Below the pieces are notes generated by a model, which ran no database searches, was not told the origin of the DNA, and was given only the letters and a program-made list of their open reading frames with translations. From NCBI RefSeq assembly GCF_013359905.1, contig NZ_JABMCC010000100.1, forward strand, positions 62,001 through 126,000: DNA of 64,000 bases, in the 5' to 3' direction. This document shows positions 33,094 to 42,801 of this stretch, in pieces (the first letter of the stretch is position 1; the number at the start of each line of letters is the position of its first letter). The position numbers and the translations under genes are program-made. The DNA comes from Paenibacillus taichungensis (GTDB taxonomy: Bacteria; Bacillota; Bacilli; Paenibacillales; Paenibacillaceae).

Positions 33094-33840
33094 TTACAGC
33101 TTGAGCATCTCTTCCAATGTTGCTTCGTTCAGCAGGCTTCCCACATAGAAAGAGCCAAATTCGCCATAACGGGCACTGACTTCGTCAAAGCGCATCTCGT
33201 AAACGAGCTTCTTGAACTGAAGTGCATCATCCGCAAACAACGTAACGCCCCATTCCCAGTCGTCGAAACCAACGGAACCGGTAATGATTTGTTTCACTTT
33301 GCCAGCGTAACTGCGACCAATCATGCCGTGGCTGCGCATCATCGTACGACGCTCGTCCATCGACAGCATGTACCAGTTGTCGTTCAGCTCGCGTTTTTTG
33401 TTCATTGGGTAGAAGCAGATGTATTGCCGCTGTGGCAATACCGGTTTGAGACGAGCGATAATTTCCGGGTTCTGCATAGGGTCTTCGCCCTCTTTGCCAA
33501 GATAATTGCTCAGTTCCACTACACTGACATAAGAATATGATTTGGTGGTGTATTGGGCAAACATCGTTTTGTTGAACGCGTTCTCAACGGCTTTCAGATC
33601 TTCCAGCGTTTCACGCAAGTGCATCATGACAAGGTCAGCCTTCTGTCCCACAACGGTATATACGACAGTGCTTCCTTTGGATGAATCCTCTACAGCTTTC
33701 CATTCCTTCCAGAATGCCTGAAGCTCGTCCAGTGCTACGGCGCGTTCCTCATCATCGGCTGCTTTCCAGGCGGCCCAGTTAATCGAGCGGAAGTCATGCA
33801 GGGCGTACCAGCCCTCCAGTGTTGATGCGGCTTCGTTCAT
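33094..33840 (-). CDS. hemQ: Coproheme decarboxylase HemQ (chlorite dismutase family)
   Basis: Last enzyme of the coproporphyrin-dependent heme route of Gram-positive bacteria: it decarboxylates coproheme III to heme b with peroxide. The 248-residue protein has [19 protein letters not shown] (with the catalytic Tyr) near residue 145 and the proximal heme-ligand His in [13 protein letters not shown] near residue 172. ATG 33840 has AGGAGG upstream. It lies between ndh and yuiB, away from other hem genes. Confidence 0.95.
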   Translation of the reverse strand: MNEAASTLEGWYALHDFRSINWAAWKAADDEERAVALDELQAFWKEWKAVEDSSKGSTVVYTVVGQKADLVMMHLRETLEDLKAVENAFNKTMFAQYTTKSYSYVSVVELSNYLGKEGEDPMQNPEIIARLKPVLPQRQYICFYPMNKKRELNDNWYMLSMDERRTMMRSHGMIGRSYAGKVKQIITGSVGFDDWEWGVTLFADDALQFKKLVYEMRFDEVSARYGEFGSFYVGSLLNEATLEEMLKL

Positions 33841-34070
33841 TGAATTGATTCCTCCTGCAGGTTATATTTCCAAATCCCGGTAAGGGACGGTTGAGTACTT
33901 TATCGTCTTCATTGTATCCCAACAGGAAGCAGAAGGGCAAATGAAGAGAAGGTGAATATAGGGAAACTTGTCCAGAAAGTTCGTTGCTTCGCCACATTTT
34001 TTGCGGTACACTATCTACTATCCGCAGTAAGAGAAACCGAGTCAGTGAAAGAAGAGGTGAACGTCACCCG

Positions 34071-34364
34071 ATGCAGTTTATACCTGTGCTGGTATTGATG
34101 GTGTTATTTTTCGTTATGATGTTTGGTATCGGTTTCATTCTGAATATGCTGATGAAGACAACCTGGTTTCCTTCCTATCTGTTCATTATTGTCATTCTGC
34201 CTGTCGTCGTGTATTCCTTATGGGATCATACGGCATCGTTGATGTCGCATTTGGGTTCTTTCCATATTGTAGACTATATGACGGGTGTAGCTGGACTTGC
34301 TGGAGCAGTCATCAGTGGCTGGGCCATTCGCAAACTTCGTCTGGGTGGGTACAAAATGTTTTGA
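34071..34364 (+). CDS. YuiB family membrane protein
   Basis: A 97-residue protein with three likely membrane helices (VLVLMVLFFVMMFGIGF, PSYLFIIVILPVVVYSL, VAGLAGAVISGWAIRKL) and a GGYKMF end, matching the YuiB family found near fnr and ndh-type genes in Bacillus. Its function is unknown. ATG 34071 has GAAGAGGTG upstream; the in-frame start at 33984 would add a basic, non-hydrophobic extension. A terminator follows at 34412. Confidence 0.8.
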   Translation: MQFIPVLVLMVLFFVMMFGIGFILNMLMKTTWFPSYLFIIVILPVVVYSLWDHTASLMSHLGSFHIVDYMTGVAGLAGAVISGWAIRKLRLGGYKMF

Positions 34365-34411
34365 TAGGCTAGCCAAATGGCAGCAAACGCTGGACTGCAT
34401 TTTCCGTAAAG

Positions 34412-34459
34412 GTCTTGCCTTTGTCGTAAACGCTTACGAGTGCAAAGGGAAGGCTTTTT
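34412..34459 (+). terminator. Terminator of yuiB
   Basis: GTCTTGCCTTTG pairs imperfectly with CAAAGGGAAGGC around a perfect TCGTAA/TTACGA inner stem. Five T follow. Confidence 0.7.
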
Positions 34460-34719
34460 GGCATGCAGTTCAAAAAATGTGCATGATTGTTTGGACATGT
34501 CTCATATATATATGAATAACATTTCTCCATATGTTCACTTGTGTTCTAAGGCTGTAGCTTTTATAGTAATCTAGCAACTCTGCGAAAACGTGAATGCTGT
34601 CGACCTAGGACGAAACGGAGCGAGAACAGGTCCGTTTTTTACCTGTTTTTGAGCATTTGAGGATCGGACATTTATGATAGAATAGATAAACATACTTTTG
34701 GGGAGAAGGAGATCAAGCT
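34460..34719 (+). other. dnaB upstream region with two overlapping hairpins
   Basis: No gene. ACGGA (34615) can pair with TCCGT (34631) before a T6 run, and AACAGGT (34625-34631) can pair with ACCTGTT (34641-34647) before T5. The two hairpins exclude each other. A possible promoter (TTGAGG at 34657, TAGAAT at 34678) follows, so they probably end upstream transcription. Confidence 0.4.
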
Positions 34720-36255
34720 ATGCGCATGAAGAATTTGCACCATTATACTGAACATCATCGCTACTGCGTATACAGGGAGTTTGGACTTAGTGCCCTGGAT
34801 GACCGCATGCTCACCGGAGCGTATCAGCCAATGGTAGGTGCCTTTGCGATAGGTTTGTATCGACTGCTGTTTCAGCATCTTCCCGGTGAACAGGTCGGTT
34901 ACTCGCCGCTTGAACAGCAACGGAGGCTGTTTATGACGTTGGGACTCGAGCCCAGCGAGAAAGGGCGCAAATATTTGGTGGAGCAGGCATCCAAGCTTGA
35001 AGCCGTTGGTTTGCTTCAGACTTCACGGCTGTATATTCCGGAAAATGACGACTACATTTATGAATATGAGCTGCAACCTCCGCTCTCTCCGGCAGAATTT
35101 TTCCGTACACAGCATTTGACACTGCTGCTTCGTGACAAAATCGGCAAGTTCGCCGTACTCTCACTACGTTCCGGTTTTTCGGCGATAGAGAGCGGTGACG
35201 CGCCTTACCCGGCAGCAAATAAAGAGAATATTTCCGTTCCTTTTTACGATATATTTGAATTGAATACGCATGTCATTGATTATGAGCTGGAGCAGGCGTT
35301 GTCGGAAGTGTCAACTTCGGCTCAGCGCAGCGGAATAAGTGGTGCAGCCGAAGAGAATAGCCTGAATTATGCCGACATTATATTGCGTTTTCCGCGTGAG
35401 TCGGTCAATCGCCGTCATGTGGAGCAATTGCGGTTCGATCACGAACAGCTCGGCATTGTGAATTATGTGGTGAACAAGTTCAATCTCAGCGTACAGGATG
35501 TATGTCGATTGTTGGATGAAGATGATATCTTTAACCCTCAGGGGCAGCTCGTGCTGGATGACCTTCAACACAAGGCGAGCCTGCAGTTCAGACAGACCAA
35601 GAAGCGACATGAGCAGCAGACGGTGCAGGCAGCGAAGGTTGTTGCCCTCAGACAGCATATGGAGGAGCCTGAGCGGAAAGAGGATTCCGGTGAACCGCCT
35701 GTCGAACATGTGGTACAGATGGAATACTACGTCGAAGTGCCACCACAATTTTCGACCAAGTGTGATATTCATCAATACAATATGATGCTGCGTAATGAGC
35801 CCTACACACGATTGCTTCAGACGTTCTTCCCTGGGGCCGTACCGGACAACCTGGTGGACATTTTTGAGAAGATCGACCTCAGCTACAAGTTGCCGGGTGA
35901 AGTGATCAATGTGCTTATTCATTATTTGATGGCATTGCTTGTATCCGGTGGTGAGCAAAGAATTAACCGTAACTTTGTTGAGGCCATTGCCTCCAACATG
36001 CTGCTCAAACAGGTAAATTCCTATGAGAAGGCGGTACAATACATTCGTGACCAAGCCAAGGTCAAAGGCAAACAGGCTGCTGGTGCAGCTGGAACCCGTT
36101 CCCGTACATACGGCAAAGGAACCAAAGCCAAACCCGAAATTCCGATTGTACAAGACATAGGCGCCGACGGCGATGCTGTATCCGAAGAAGAGTTTGAAGA
36201 GATGATGAGGTTTGCTCAGCAGATGCAGGCAAGCAAACAAAAGGGAACCTCATAA
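34720..36255 (+). CDS. dnaB: Replication initiation/membrane attachment protein DnaB
   Basis: Helicase-loading co-protein of Firmicutes, not the E. coli-type helicase. The 511-residue protein has the DnaB N-terminal winged-helix region (GAYQPMVGAFAIGLYRLL near residue 30) and a DnaD/DnaB-like module with YTRLLQTFFPGAVPDNLVDI and VINVLIHYLMALLVSGGEQR near residues 365-420. The C-terminal 90 residues are basic and low-complexity. ATG 34720 has GGAGAAGGAG upstream. In Bacillus dnaI follows directly; here a terminator and a 25-kb block separate it from dnaI at 61327. Confidence 0.9.
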   Translation: MRMKNLHHYTEHHRYCVYREFGLSALDDRMLTGAYQPMVGAFAIGLYRLLFQHLPGEQVGYSPLEQQRRLFMTLGLEPSEKGRKYLVEQASKLEAVGLLQTSRLYIPENDDYIYEYELQPPLSPAEFFRTQHLTLLLRDKIGKFAVLSLRSGFSAIESGDAPYPAANKENISVPFYDIFELNTHVIDYELEQALSEVSTSAQRSGISGAAEENSLNYADIILRFPRESVNRRHVEQLRFDHEQLGIVNYVVNKFNLSVQDVCRLLDEDDIFNPQGQLVLDDLQHKASLQFRQTKKRHEQQTVQAAKVVALRQHMEEPERKEDSGEPPVEHVVQMEYYVEVPPQFSTKCDIHQYNMMLRNEPYTRLLQTFFPGAVPDNLVDIFEKIDLSYKLPGEVINVLIHYLMALLVSGGEQRINRNFVEAIASNMLLKQVNSYEKAVQYIRDQAKVKGKQAAGAAGTRSRTYGKGTKAKPEIPIVQDIGADGDAVSEEEFEEMMRFAQQMQASKQKGTS

Positions 36256-36273
36256 TTTTTATAATAATGACCC

Positions 36274-36315
36274 AAAAGGCGAGTCACCTAAATCAAAGGA
36301 GACTCGCCTTTTATT
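36274..36315 (+). terminator. Terminator of dnaB
   Basis: AAAAGGCGAGTC (36274-36285) and GACTCGCCTTTT (36301-36312) are perfectly complementary. It marks the left border of the accessory block. Confidence 0.85.
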
Positions 36316-36342
36316 CTTTCGAGGAAAAGAGGAGGGCTCCCG

Positions 36343-37314
36343 ATGGCAAAATGGGATAACATGCTGTCCATGCTTTGGATGCTGCGATCCGGAAGAAAAC
36401 TCACCGCCGCTCAGATCGCGGACAGTTTGGAGATTAGCGTCCGCACCGTGTATCGATATATCGATGCATTATGCGCGAGTGGCGTGCCGGTCGTTGCGGA
36501 ATCGGGCCATGATGGCGGTATTCGTATTCTGGAAAATTTCAAGGAAACACCATTGTTCTTCAACTCTGTAGAGTTGAAGGCACTTGTGGATGCGTTTAAA
36601 TTTGCCCAAGGTGCTGGCTATCCGTATGTGCAGGAGCTGGAGTATGCGTTGAAGAAGGTGGAGAACGGACTGCATGAGGAGCAGCGCCACGATCTGTCTC
36701 GCCAGCAGAGCAGCTTGGACGTCGTTTCTTCAGCGCGCGCCCCTTCTATTGTTCCGTTGTTGCGGGAATTGGAACAAGCGACAAAAGACGGGCGAACGGT
36801 CCGTATGGTCTATCGCAAAGCGAATGCGGAGCAGGCGGACGAACGTGAAGTCGATCCATATGGGCTTGCTTACGTCCGAAACGAATGGTACGCTGTCGCG
36901 TTCTGCCATCGGTCGCAGGCGATGCGGACGTTTCGCGTCGAACGAATCGAACAGCTGGAGTCAACCGAAGCGAGGTTTGATAAGCCGGAGTCTTTCTCTG
37001 CGTCCGCGTTTTTCTGTGAGCAGTCCAACCAGAGACGGGAGGCAGATGGACCGCTGACGGTTATCCGTATCGAGGGAGAGCCTGACACGCTTAATGTAGT
37101 TTGCGGCCACTGGCATCTGCGCCACTATTTGACGGAACGAACCGATCGGGAGGCACGGTTTCTAATCGATGCTCCGACGATGTACAAATACCTACCGACA
37201 TATCTCCTGACGTTCGGCACGACCATTCGCATCCGCGAACCACTGGAGTTGAAGCGGCGAATTCAGGAAAAGGCATACGGTATCGCCAAACATTATGAAG
37301 ACGATCCGAATTGA
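36343..37314 (+). CDS. WYL-domain transcription regulator (YafY/DeoR-type HTH)
   Basis: A 323-residue regulator. N-terminal HTH: LTAAQIADSLEISVRTVYRYIDAL (residues 19-42). A WYL domain follows, with DPYGLAYVRNEWYAVAFCHRS near residue 165 and a TFRVERIEQL segment; WYL domains bind nucleic acid or small ligands. The C-terminal part (WCX-like) ends around residue 320. ATG 36343 has GGAGGG upstream. It is followed by a DinB-type gene, a pairing seen often in Bacilli. Its coding region is somewhat richer in G+C than dnaB, which fits transfer but is not proof. Confidence 0.88.
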   Translation: MAKWDNMLSMLWMLRSGRKLTAAQIADSLEISVRTVYRYIDALCASGVPVVAESGHDGGIRILENFKETPLFFNSVELKALVDAFKFAQGAGYPYVQELEYALKKVENGLHEEQRHDLSRQQSSLDVVSSARAPSIVPLLRELEQATKDGRTVRMVYRKANAEQADEREVDPYGLAYVRNEWYAVAFCHRSQAMRTFRVERIEQLESTEARFDKPESFSASAFFCEQSNQRREADGPLTVIRIEGEPDTLNVVCGHWHLRHYLTERTDREARFLIDAPTMYKYLPTYLLTFGTTIRIREPLELKRRIQEKAYGIAKHYEDDPN

Positions 37315-37409
37315 AGTTTGCTGACAACATTTGTCAGCGAACTTGATATATGATAAAGACACCGCTGCGGTAGCCAAACCATGCGAAGAAGGGAAAGGTG
37401 AATTTATCG

Positions 37410-37928
37410 ATGCTTCAACAACCATACCGACTGTATGATTATCATGTTTGGGCAAACAATCGATTGTTTTCACATCTGGAGCAACTCCCGAAGGAAGTAT
37501 TCCATGCGGAAGTGACGAGCGTGTTCCCATCCGTATCACAAACATGTGCACACATGTACTTGTTTGAACAGCTCTATATGCTCGTGCTCGCGGAAGTTCC
37601 GAACGAGGAGATTTTCTCGAAAATCTCGGGCTGGACAGAGGAAGCACAGGGCAAAACCGTGAATGAGATACGTGAGCTGTTTGGCAGCGTTGCCGAACGT
37701 TTCCGCGATTTACTGCGGCATACGCCTGACCCGGACAAAAAAATGACAATCGAGCATCCGAAATACGGTAAAATGGAAACACATTTTTCGGACATCCTAC
37801 AGCATGTTGTTAACCACGGGACTTATCACCGGGGCAATGTGACTGCGATGTTGAGACAGCAAGGTTATACCGGTGTGCCAACCGATTATATATTTTATTT
37901 GTTAGAACAGCAGAAAGTTCAAGGGTAG
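37410..37928 (+). CDS. DinB family protein
   Basis: A 172-residue four-helix-bundle protein of the DinB/YfiT superfamily. The likely metal-ligand His residues are in CAHMYLFEQLY near residue 50 and HVVNHGTYHRGNV near residue 132. Family members are induced by damage in Bacillus or act as metal-dependent thiol transferases; the role here is unknown. ATG 37410 has AAAGGTG nine bases upstream; GTG 37398 sits within that site. It is probably co-transcribed with, or controlled by, the WYL gene. Confidence 0.85.
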   Translation: MLQQPYRLYDYHVWANNRLFSHLEQLPKEVFHAEVTSVFPSVSQTCAHMYLFEQLYMLVLAEVPNEEIFSKISGWTEEAQGKTVNEIRELFGSVAERFRDLLRHTPDPDKKMTIEHPKYGKMETHFSDILQHVVNHGTYHRGNVTAMLRQQGYTGVPTDYIFYLLEQQKVQG

Positions 37929-37938
37929 TGCCAAACAT

Positions 37939-37990
37939 CAATTCAGCCCTTCCGACTTCCTGTAGGGAAGCGAAAGGGCTGAATTGATTT
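37939..37990. terminator. Bidirectional terminator
   Basis: AATTCAGCCCT (37940-37950) and AGGGCTGAATT (37975-37985) with further pairing inside. It separates the convergent dinB and GH85 genes. Confidence 0.75.
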
Positions 37991-38002
37991 CTTGTGAATC
38001 TT

Positions 38003-40759
38003 TTATCGCAGAATCGTCGTTGCTTTATTGCCAGCATAATCTTCGATAACGAGCTTCAGGGAGCTGGTGCTGGATGCAGGCGTGAATGTCATTTCGCTCA
38101 GCTTCGTTCTACCCCGAATGATATAAGGGAATTTCTGTGAAACGTAAGTTACTCCGAATTCGCGTGCTACCTCATTTTCATAGACATAGATTTTGTACCA
38201 ATCCTCCAAATCAGGCAATGCGAGGGTATACTTTCCATCCTTTACCGTAACCTTTTCCTTGGCATATGGTGTAATCTGAGTATCTGCCAGTTGTCCGGTA
38301 GTAGTGACTGGATTCTGTTTGCCAATGGCAATATCCAGGACGTAATGTTCACCATTGGTCGGAAGGCCTGTGAGAATGGCAGACTGTTTTCCTTTTTTGA
38401 GCTGAAGTGTCTTGGTGAAAGGTTCCTTCGTGTACTCCGTTTGGAGTGTAAGCTGGATCGTCTCTTTACTTGGGTTCTTCTTCGGGTTTTTCCAACTGAC
38501 AATAGCATCGCCATTGTTCTTGAATTTCACATCAATGTCCTGAACAGCTGCATTCAGATCATAGGACAGGACGGTTGCTTCACTTTCGGTACCATCTGCG
38601 CCTACAGCACGAATGGACAGTTCGCCAGCGGGATGTTTGAGCGATTTAATATAAAATGTGGAGTCATACACGCCGCCGACATATGCGCCGTTCTCATACA
38701 GATTATATTGCTTAACCTTCGAATAGTCCTCGATATCCCATTCGACAACCAACTCATCGGTGTTGGTCAGTGCTTTGGCAATATGGAATCCGGTTGGAGC
38801 ATTCGGTTTGGCGGCAGAACCGTCGGATATACGAATCTCACCAATGTTCATCTGATATTTTTCAATCGTAGTACCGTTAGGATTGAAGGATAGACCAAAA
38901 GCTGCAACGGTCTTCCCTTGGTATGCACTCAGATCGAGTGAAGTAGTCTTCCAGCCTGCCGTGTGCTGACCTGAATCCGGCACTTTGACTTTGACCACTT
39001 TGGTTGGTTCATCCTCAAATATCAGTCCGACATACATGGAGGAAGCGTCGTTGACAGACGGTTTATTATAGGTGAGTTCCAATTTGGATTGGGCGTTGAT
39101 CGACAGATCCGTCTTGTACAGACGTAGGAAATTGTCCGTATTCAGACTTCCATTTACGACAAGAGAACTGCCGCCAGTGAACGCACCAACGGAATCATAA
39201 GTATAACGAGCACCTTTTTCATAGGTTGGACCATAGTCAAAATCAACAGTGAGTTTGTCACCTTGACTATCCATCCACCACTGCCAGGTGACCGGGATAT
39301 CCTGAATATTAATATTGGACCATTCGGTTGCATTGGAGACGATTCCGCCCTCATAATATTTCAGACCGTGGCCTGTATTGAAGTTGGTCACAAAATTGGA
39401 GCCATGAATAACGGAGCGTTCGGTGAGGTAAGCGGCGATGCCGTCCCACTTTGCACCAGAAGCATACACGTCGGATAGATCAACGGATGTCGTACGGCGT
39501 GCATTGGTTGGGTCCTGATTCGGACCTGACCACCAAGCGCGGTCACGCACAAAGGTCATCCATTGGTACTTATCTTCGGCTCTATGATTCGTGCTGCCAT
39601 CGCCCATTTCTTCATCCAGGGCATTATGGGTAAAGTCGGCACCAAGCGTTGCAATACTGTTCATCGGTTGACCGTTCTCATCCAGATTGTTACGCAGATC
39701 GTAGAGTTGCTTCCAACGGCCAAACTGGTCATTCCCACCTTCGATACCGGCAAATACCGTTTCCAGTGGGTCAAGACCTAAACCTAGGGCATGATCGCGC
39801 GAATCACGCAGCATGTCATGGTTCCACACATAATTCAGGAAGATCGAATCCGAGACTCTGCCTAATGCAGAATCTTGCACAAAAGGGCTGTTAAGTCCAT
39901 TAAACTGGTTCTGGTATTGAATTTTGCCTGTTGTATTGATGGTGGAGTCATACCACTGAACATATAGTCCTTCGTCTCTTAAATACTTCATGAATTTCTT
40001 GTAGGAAGCGATGTCTTCAGGCGCAACGCCTTTGGCAACCTCTTCCTGATTGAAGAAGTATCCGTCGTAATTATAATACTTTGCCATCTCGACCAGCTTT
40101 GCAGCGACAGGGAAATTCCCTTGTTCATCTTGCACAAGCATCTGCTTGTAGGTTTGTGGTCCACGATCGTTGTCTGAGAAGAAGATGTTAGCGATGGAAC
40201 GGACACCGTTTTTGTGTGCAGCATTGGTGTAGGCCGGATTCGGAATGTTCAAAATGCCAAACTCAAAGTACTTTTCCGTCCATTCCTTATTGGGGTCATA
40301 CAATTCCTCAGGCACGCCAGCAGAAGCCATACCATGCCAATAGCTATAATAATCTGTGTACTGCCAATAATTAAAGAGGTATTCGCTGAATTCATTGGTG
40401 TACGGGGTGCTGTCAAAGAATGAATTGCCATAATCGCCACTCATCGTAAACAGCTGGGTGTCCGGGCTGAGTTCGGGGTAAGCCTGCGTGGCCGCAAAGG
40501 CATCGTTACGTGGCTGCAAAGGTACATGAGCACGAAGCAGATCACCATGGATATCACTTTCGGGTGTCCAATTCAGAATCTGGGCAGCGGTGTAGCCATG
40601 CTGATAAGGCTGATTTACTCCCTTGGCGCTGTCACCTGTGTAAGGAAGCGTGTCTCCGGCAGAAACGGATGAGGCAATGACTTGTCCAAGCAGAGCCGAA
40701 GTGAGAACCATTGCGGTTACTTTGGGGATAAGGCCTTTGGGTTTGTGTTTGCGTGTCAT
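38003..40759 (-). CDS. Secreted endo-beta-N-acetylglucosaminidase (GH85)
   Basis: Cleaves the chitobiose core of N-glycans, leaving one GlcNAc on the protein. The 918-residue precursor has a signal peptide (residues 1-35, AMVLTSALLGQVIASSVSAG). The GH85 catalytic Asn and Glu are seen in YDGYFFNQEE near residue 218, and the substrate motifs WYDSTINTTGKIQYQNQFN and VFAGIEGGND follow. Residues 480-640 look like a beta-sandwich, followed by a fibronectin-III-like domain (PNAPTGFHIAKA) and a further beta domain. ATG 40759 has GAAGGAGG upstream. A shared 16-bp element lies in its promoter region at 40834. Confidence 0.93.
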   Translation of the reverse strand: MTRKHKPKGLIPKVTAMVLTSALLGQVIASSVSAGDTLPYTGDSAKGVNQPYQHGYTAAQILNWTPESDIHGDLLRAHVPLQPRNDAFAATQAYPELSPDTQLFTMSGDYGNSFFDSTPYTNEFSEYLFNYWQYTDYYSYWHGMASAGVPEELYDPNKEWTEKYFEFGILNIPNPAYTNAAHKNGVRSIANIFFSDNDRGPQTYKQMLVQDEQGNFPVAAKLVEMAKYYNYDGYFFNQEEVAKGVAPEDIASYKKFMKYLRDEGLYVQWYDSTINTTGKIQYQNQFNGLNSPFVQDSALGRVSDSIFLNYVWNHDMLRDSRDHALGLGLDPLETVFAGIEGGNDQFGRWKQLYDLRNNLDENGQPMNSIATLGADFTHNALDEEMGDGSTNHRAEDKYQWMTFVRDRAWWSGPNQDPTNARRTTSVDLSDVYASGAKWDGIAAYLTERSVIHGSNFVTNFNTGHGLKYYEGGIVSNATEWSNINIQDIPVTWQWWMDSQGDKLTVDFDYGPTYEKGARYTYDSVGAFTGGSSLVVNGSLNTDNFLRLYKTDLSINAQSKLELTYNKPSVNDASSMYVGLIFEDEPTKVVKVKVPDSGQHTAGWKTTSLDLSAYQGKTVAAFGLSFNPNGTTIEKYQMNIGEIRISDGSAAKPNAPTGFHIAKALTNTDELVVEWDIEDYSKVKQYNLYENGAYVGGVYDSTFYIKSLKHPAGELSIRAVGADGTESEATVLSYDLNAAVQDIDVKFKNNGDAIVSWKNPKKNPSKETIQLTLQTEYTKEPFTKTLQLKKGKQSAILTGLPTNGEHYVLDIAIGKQNPVTTTGQLADTQITPYAKEKVTVKDGKYTLALPDLEDWYKIYVYENEVAREFGVTYVSQKFPYIIRGRTKLSEMTFTPASSTSSLKLVIEDYAGNKATTILR

Positions 40760-40833
40760 GTTGTTCCTCCTTCAAGTCGAATGAATGTAAGGTATTCTTT
40801 TACACAAAAATAAACTTATGGTTAACGATAGGG

Positions 40834-40849
40834 CATGAAAGCATTTTCA
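40834..40849. promoter_or_regulatory. Palindromic cre-like element in the GH85/histidine-kinase intergenic region
   Basis: ATGAAAGCATTTTCAA, the exact inverse complement of TTGAAAATGCTTTCAT at 44519-44534. It is one base off the catabolite-responsive (CcpA) consensus. The next bases, CAAATAGG and AAATTAA, also recur upstream of the binding-protein gene. Confidence 0.65.
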
Positions 40850-40925
40850 AATAGGGCGAAATTAAAGAAACACAGGTATAAACTAAAGAAAAGTTCGAGG
40901 TGACAAGTTAATGTTAGAAGGCAAA

Positions 40926-40934
40926 TGATATAAT
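40926..40934 (+). promoter_or_regulatory. Extended -10 promoter of the two-component genes
   Basis: TGATATAAT, an extended -10 with a perfect TATAAT, 36 bases before the TTG start at 40971. No good -35 was seen. Confidence 0.55.
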
Positions 40935-40970
40935 TTAGACAGGAAAACAGCATCGGGGGGAACATGTGAC

Positions 40971-42800
40971 TTGAAAATTGTTAGCGTTTACAAAAATTTC
41001 TTTAAAAATAATATGTTTATGAAGATGCTGTTCATCTTCTCCATGATTTCGATTGTAACGATTATTACCTTGTCCTATATCATTTTCCTGTCAGTGTCCG
41101 ATGCCACGATTCGCCGAGAGCTGGCGATCCAGAAAGCGGCCATGGAGAGCGTTGACCGATATATTCATCAGCAGTATGAATCGGTGCAAAACATGGTGAG
41201 GGATATGCATCAGAATGAGGCCTTATCAGCCAATATCACTTATTTGATGAACCACACGTACGCCGAGTATGTACAGCATCTGACGAATGGCTATTATGCG
41301 AATCAGGATGATTATTCAGCTGATGTACTGAAACATTTTCAAAATATCATGGATCGCAATTCGGATATCAATCAAGTGATGTTATATAGTGCCGAGCGAC
41401 AGGATCTGTCCAGCTTCAATCAACATAAGCAGTTCAGAAAGCTAAACACCAATGTGGCTCATTCCTATATTCCTGACGTGATGGCGATGGAGACACCGAA
41501 TATCAGCGCACCAAACTATTGGATTCGTAAAGAAATTGATCAATGGGACCCGGCACTGTATGCGATTCGTGTGCCTATCAACGATACACAGACCCTTCGA
41601 AATTTGGGCCAGTTCCTTGTGTTCTTTGACTCAGCAGGTATTGGCAACGCTTTGGATAGTTATGAAAGTAATCTCAAGGGAGAAATTGTGGTGCTGTCAG
41701 CCAAGGGCACAGTATTGTTCGATTCCAACAGTAACTATTACGGCAAGAAGTACCCGTATATCAATGTGGCCGATTCCCTGTTTGATCAGACGGATATGGA
41801 TTCGATGAAAAAGGAGCGAAATATGTATGTGAACAAGTTTGTCTCGGCGGATCAGGGATATGTGGTCGTTGGCACGGTCCCTGTGGATGAGATGGCAGAG
41901 GCCTATGCGGGTACACGCAATACAATCGTTTCGATTAGTATCATATGTATCCTGTTTGCAGTGCTGGTTCCGGCGTTCTTCATTATTAATTTTGCCAAAC
42001 GCACTCGCAGAATCATTCGTTTCACCCAAAGGGTGAAATACGGCAACCTGACAGCACGCATTGATGATGCCCGTGATGATGAGCTTGGACAGATCTCGCA
42101 CAGTTTCAACGATATGCTGGATGAACTTAATCAATATATTGAACGCGTCTACAAAGCCGAGATCAAACAAAAGGAGACAGAACTGGTCGCTCTCCAGGCA
42201 CGGATTAATCCTCACTTTCTCTATAACACGCTGGAGGTCATCCGAATGAGGGCGATCTCGCAGGGGGCGAAGGATGTCGGCGAGATGATTTACAGTTTAT
42301 CCGTGTTATTCAAGAGCCTTGTTCAACAGAAGAAAAATTATACGCTCAAGGATGAGATGGAAGCTTGCCGTTTGTATCTGGAATTGTTCCGGATCAGATA
42401 TAAGGACATTTTCATGTATACAATTCAGTTGGACCCCGTTCATAACCAGCATCCGGTGGTCAAGCTGTCCCTGCAGCCCATTATTGAGAACTATGTGGTG
42501 CACGGCATTCAGACAGAACGTTCGGATAATCAATTAACGATCGTTGTTGAAGAACTGGGCGATGCTTTGCAGGTAGAAGTCAGAGATAACGGCAAAGGCA
42601 TTGAGCCTGAGCGCCTGACTGAAATTTTAGAAGAACTGGAACGTCCGGAAGAGTCGGGTAAAATGTTCGGACTGCGCAGCGTTCACACCCGTTTGCGTTT
42701 CCTGTATGGACCGGAATTCGGCATCACGATAGAGAGTACACTCGGAGAAGGAACCCTGATCAGGGTTCGTTATCCTCATACAGAAGGGACAGGTATTTAA
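40971..42800 (+). CDS. Sensor histidine kinase (YesM type)
   Basis: A 609-residue membrane sensor. Two membrane helices (about residues 13-38 and 310-335) flank an extracellular dCache-like domain. A HAMP linker (RRIIRFTQRVKYGNLTARI) follows, then the His_kinase domain with the phospho-acceptor region ALQARINPHFLYNTLEVIRM and an ATPase domain with NGKGI and GMFGLRSVH segments. This arrangement is typical of YesM-type sugar sensors. TTG 40971 has a GGGGGG site nine bases upstream. The response regulator follows one base after the stop. Confidence 0.92.
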   Translation: MKIVSVYKNFFKNNMFMKMLFIFSMISIVTIITLSYIIFLSVSDATIRRELAIQKAAMESVDRYIHQQYESVQNMVRDMHQNEALSANITYLMNHTYAEYVQHLTNGYYANQDDYSADVLKHFQNIMDRNSDINQVMLYSAERQDLSSFNQHKQFRKLNTNVAHSYIPDVMAMETPNISAPNYWIRKEIDQWDPALYAIRVPINDTQTLRNLGQFLVFFDSAGIGNALDSYESNLKGEIVVLSAKGTVLFDSNSNYYGKKYPYINVADSLFDQTDMDSMKKERNMYVNKFVSADQGYVVVGTVPVDEMAEAYAGTRNTIVSISIICILFAVLVPAFFIINFAKRTRRIIRFTQRVKYGNLTARIDDARDDELGQISHSFNDMLDELNQYIERVYKAEIKQKETELVALQARINPHFLYNTLEVIRMRAISQGAKDVGEMIYSLSVLFKSLVQQKKNYTLKDEMEACRLYLELFRIRYKDIFMYTIQLDPVHNQHPVVKLSLQPIIENYVVHGIQTERSDNQLTIVVEELGDALQVEVRDNGKGIEPERLTEILEELERPEESGKMFGLRSVHTRLRFLYGPEFGITIESTLGEGTLIRVRYPHTEGTGI

Positions 42801-42801
42801 T

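Noticed and set aside
35311..36240. 309-residue minus-strand frame opposite dnaB
   Set aside because: Shadow of the dnaB codons; no ribosome site and no recognisable protein pattern.
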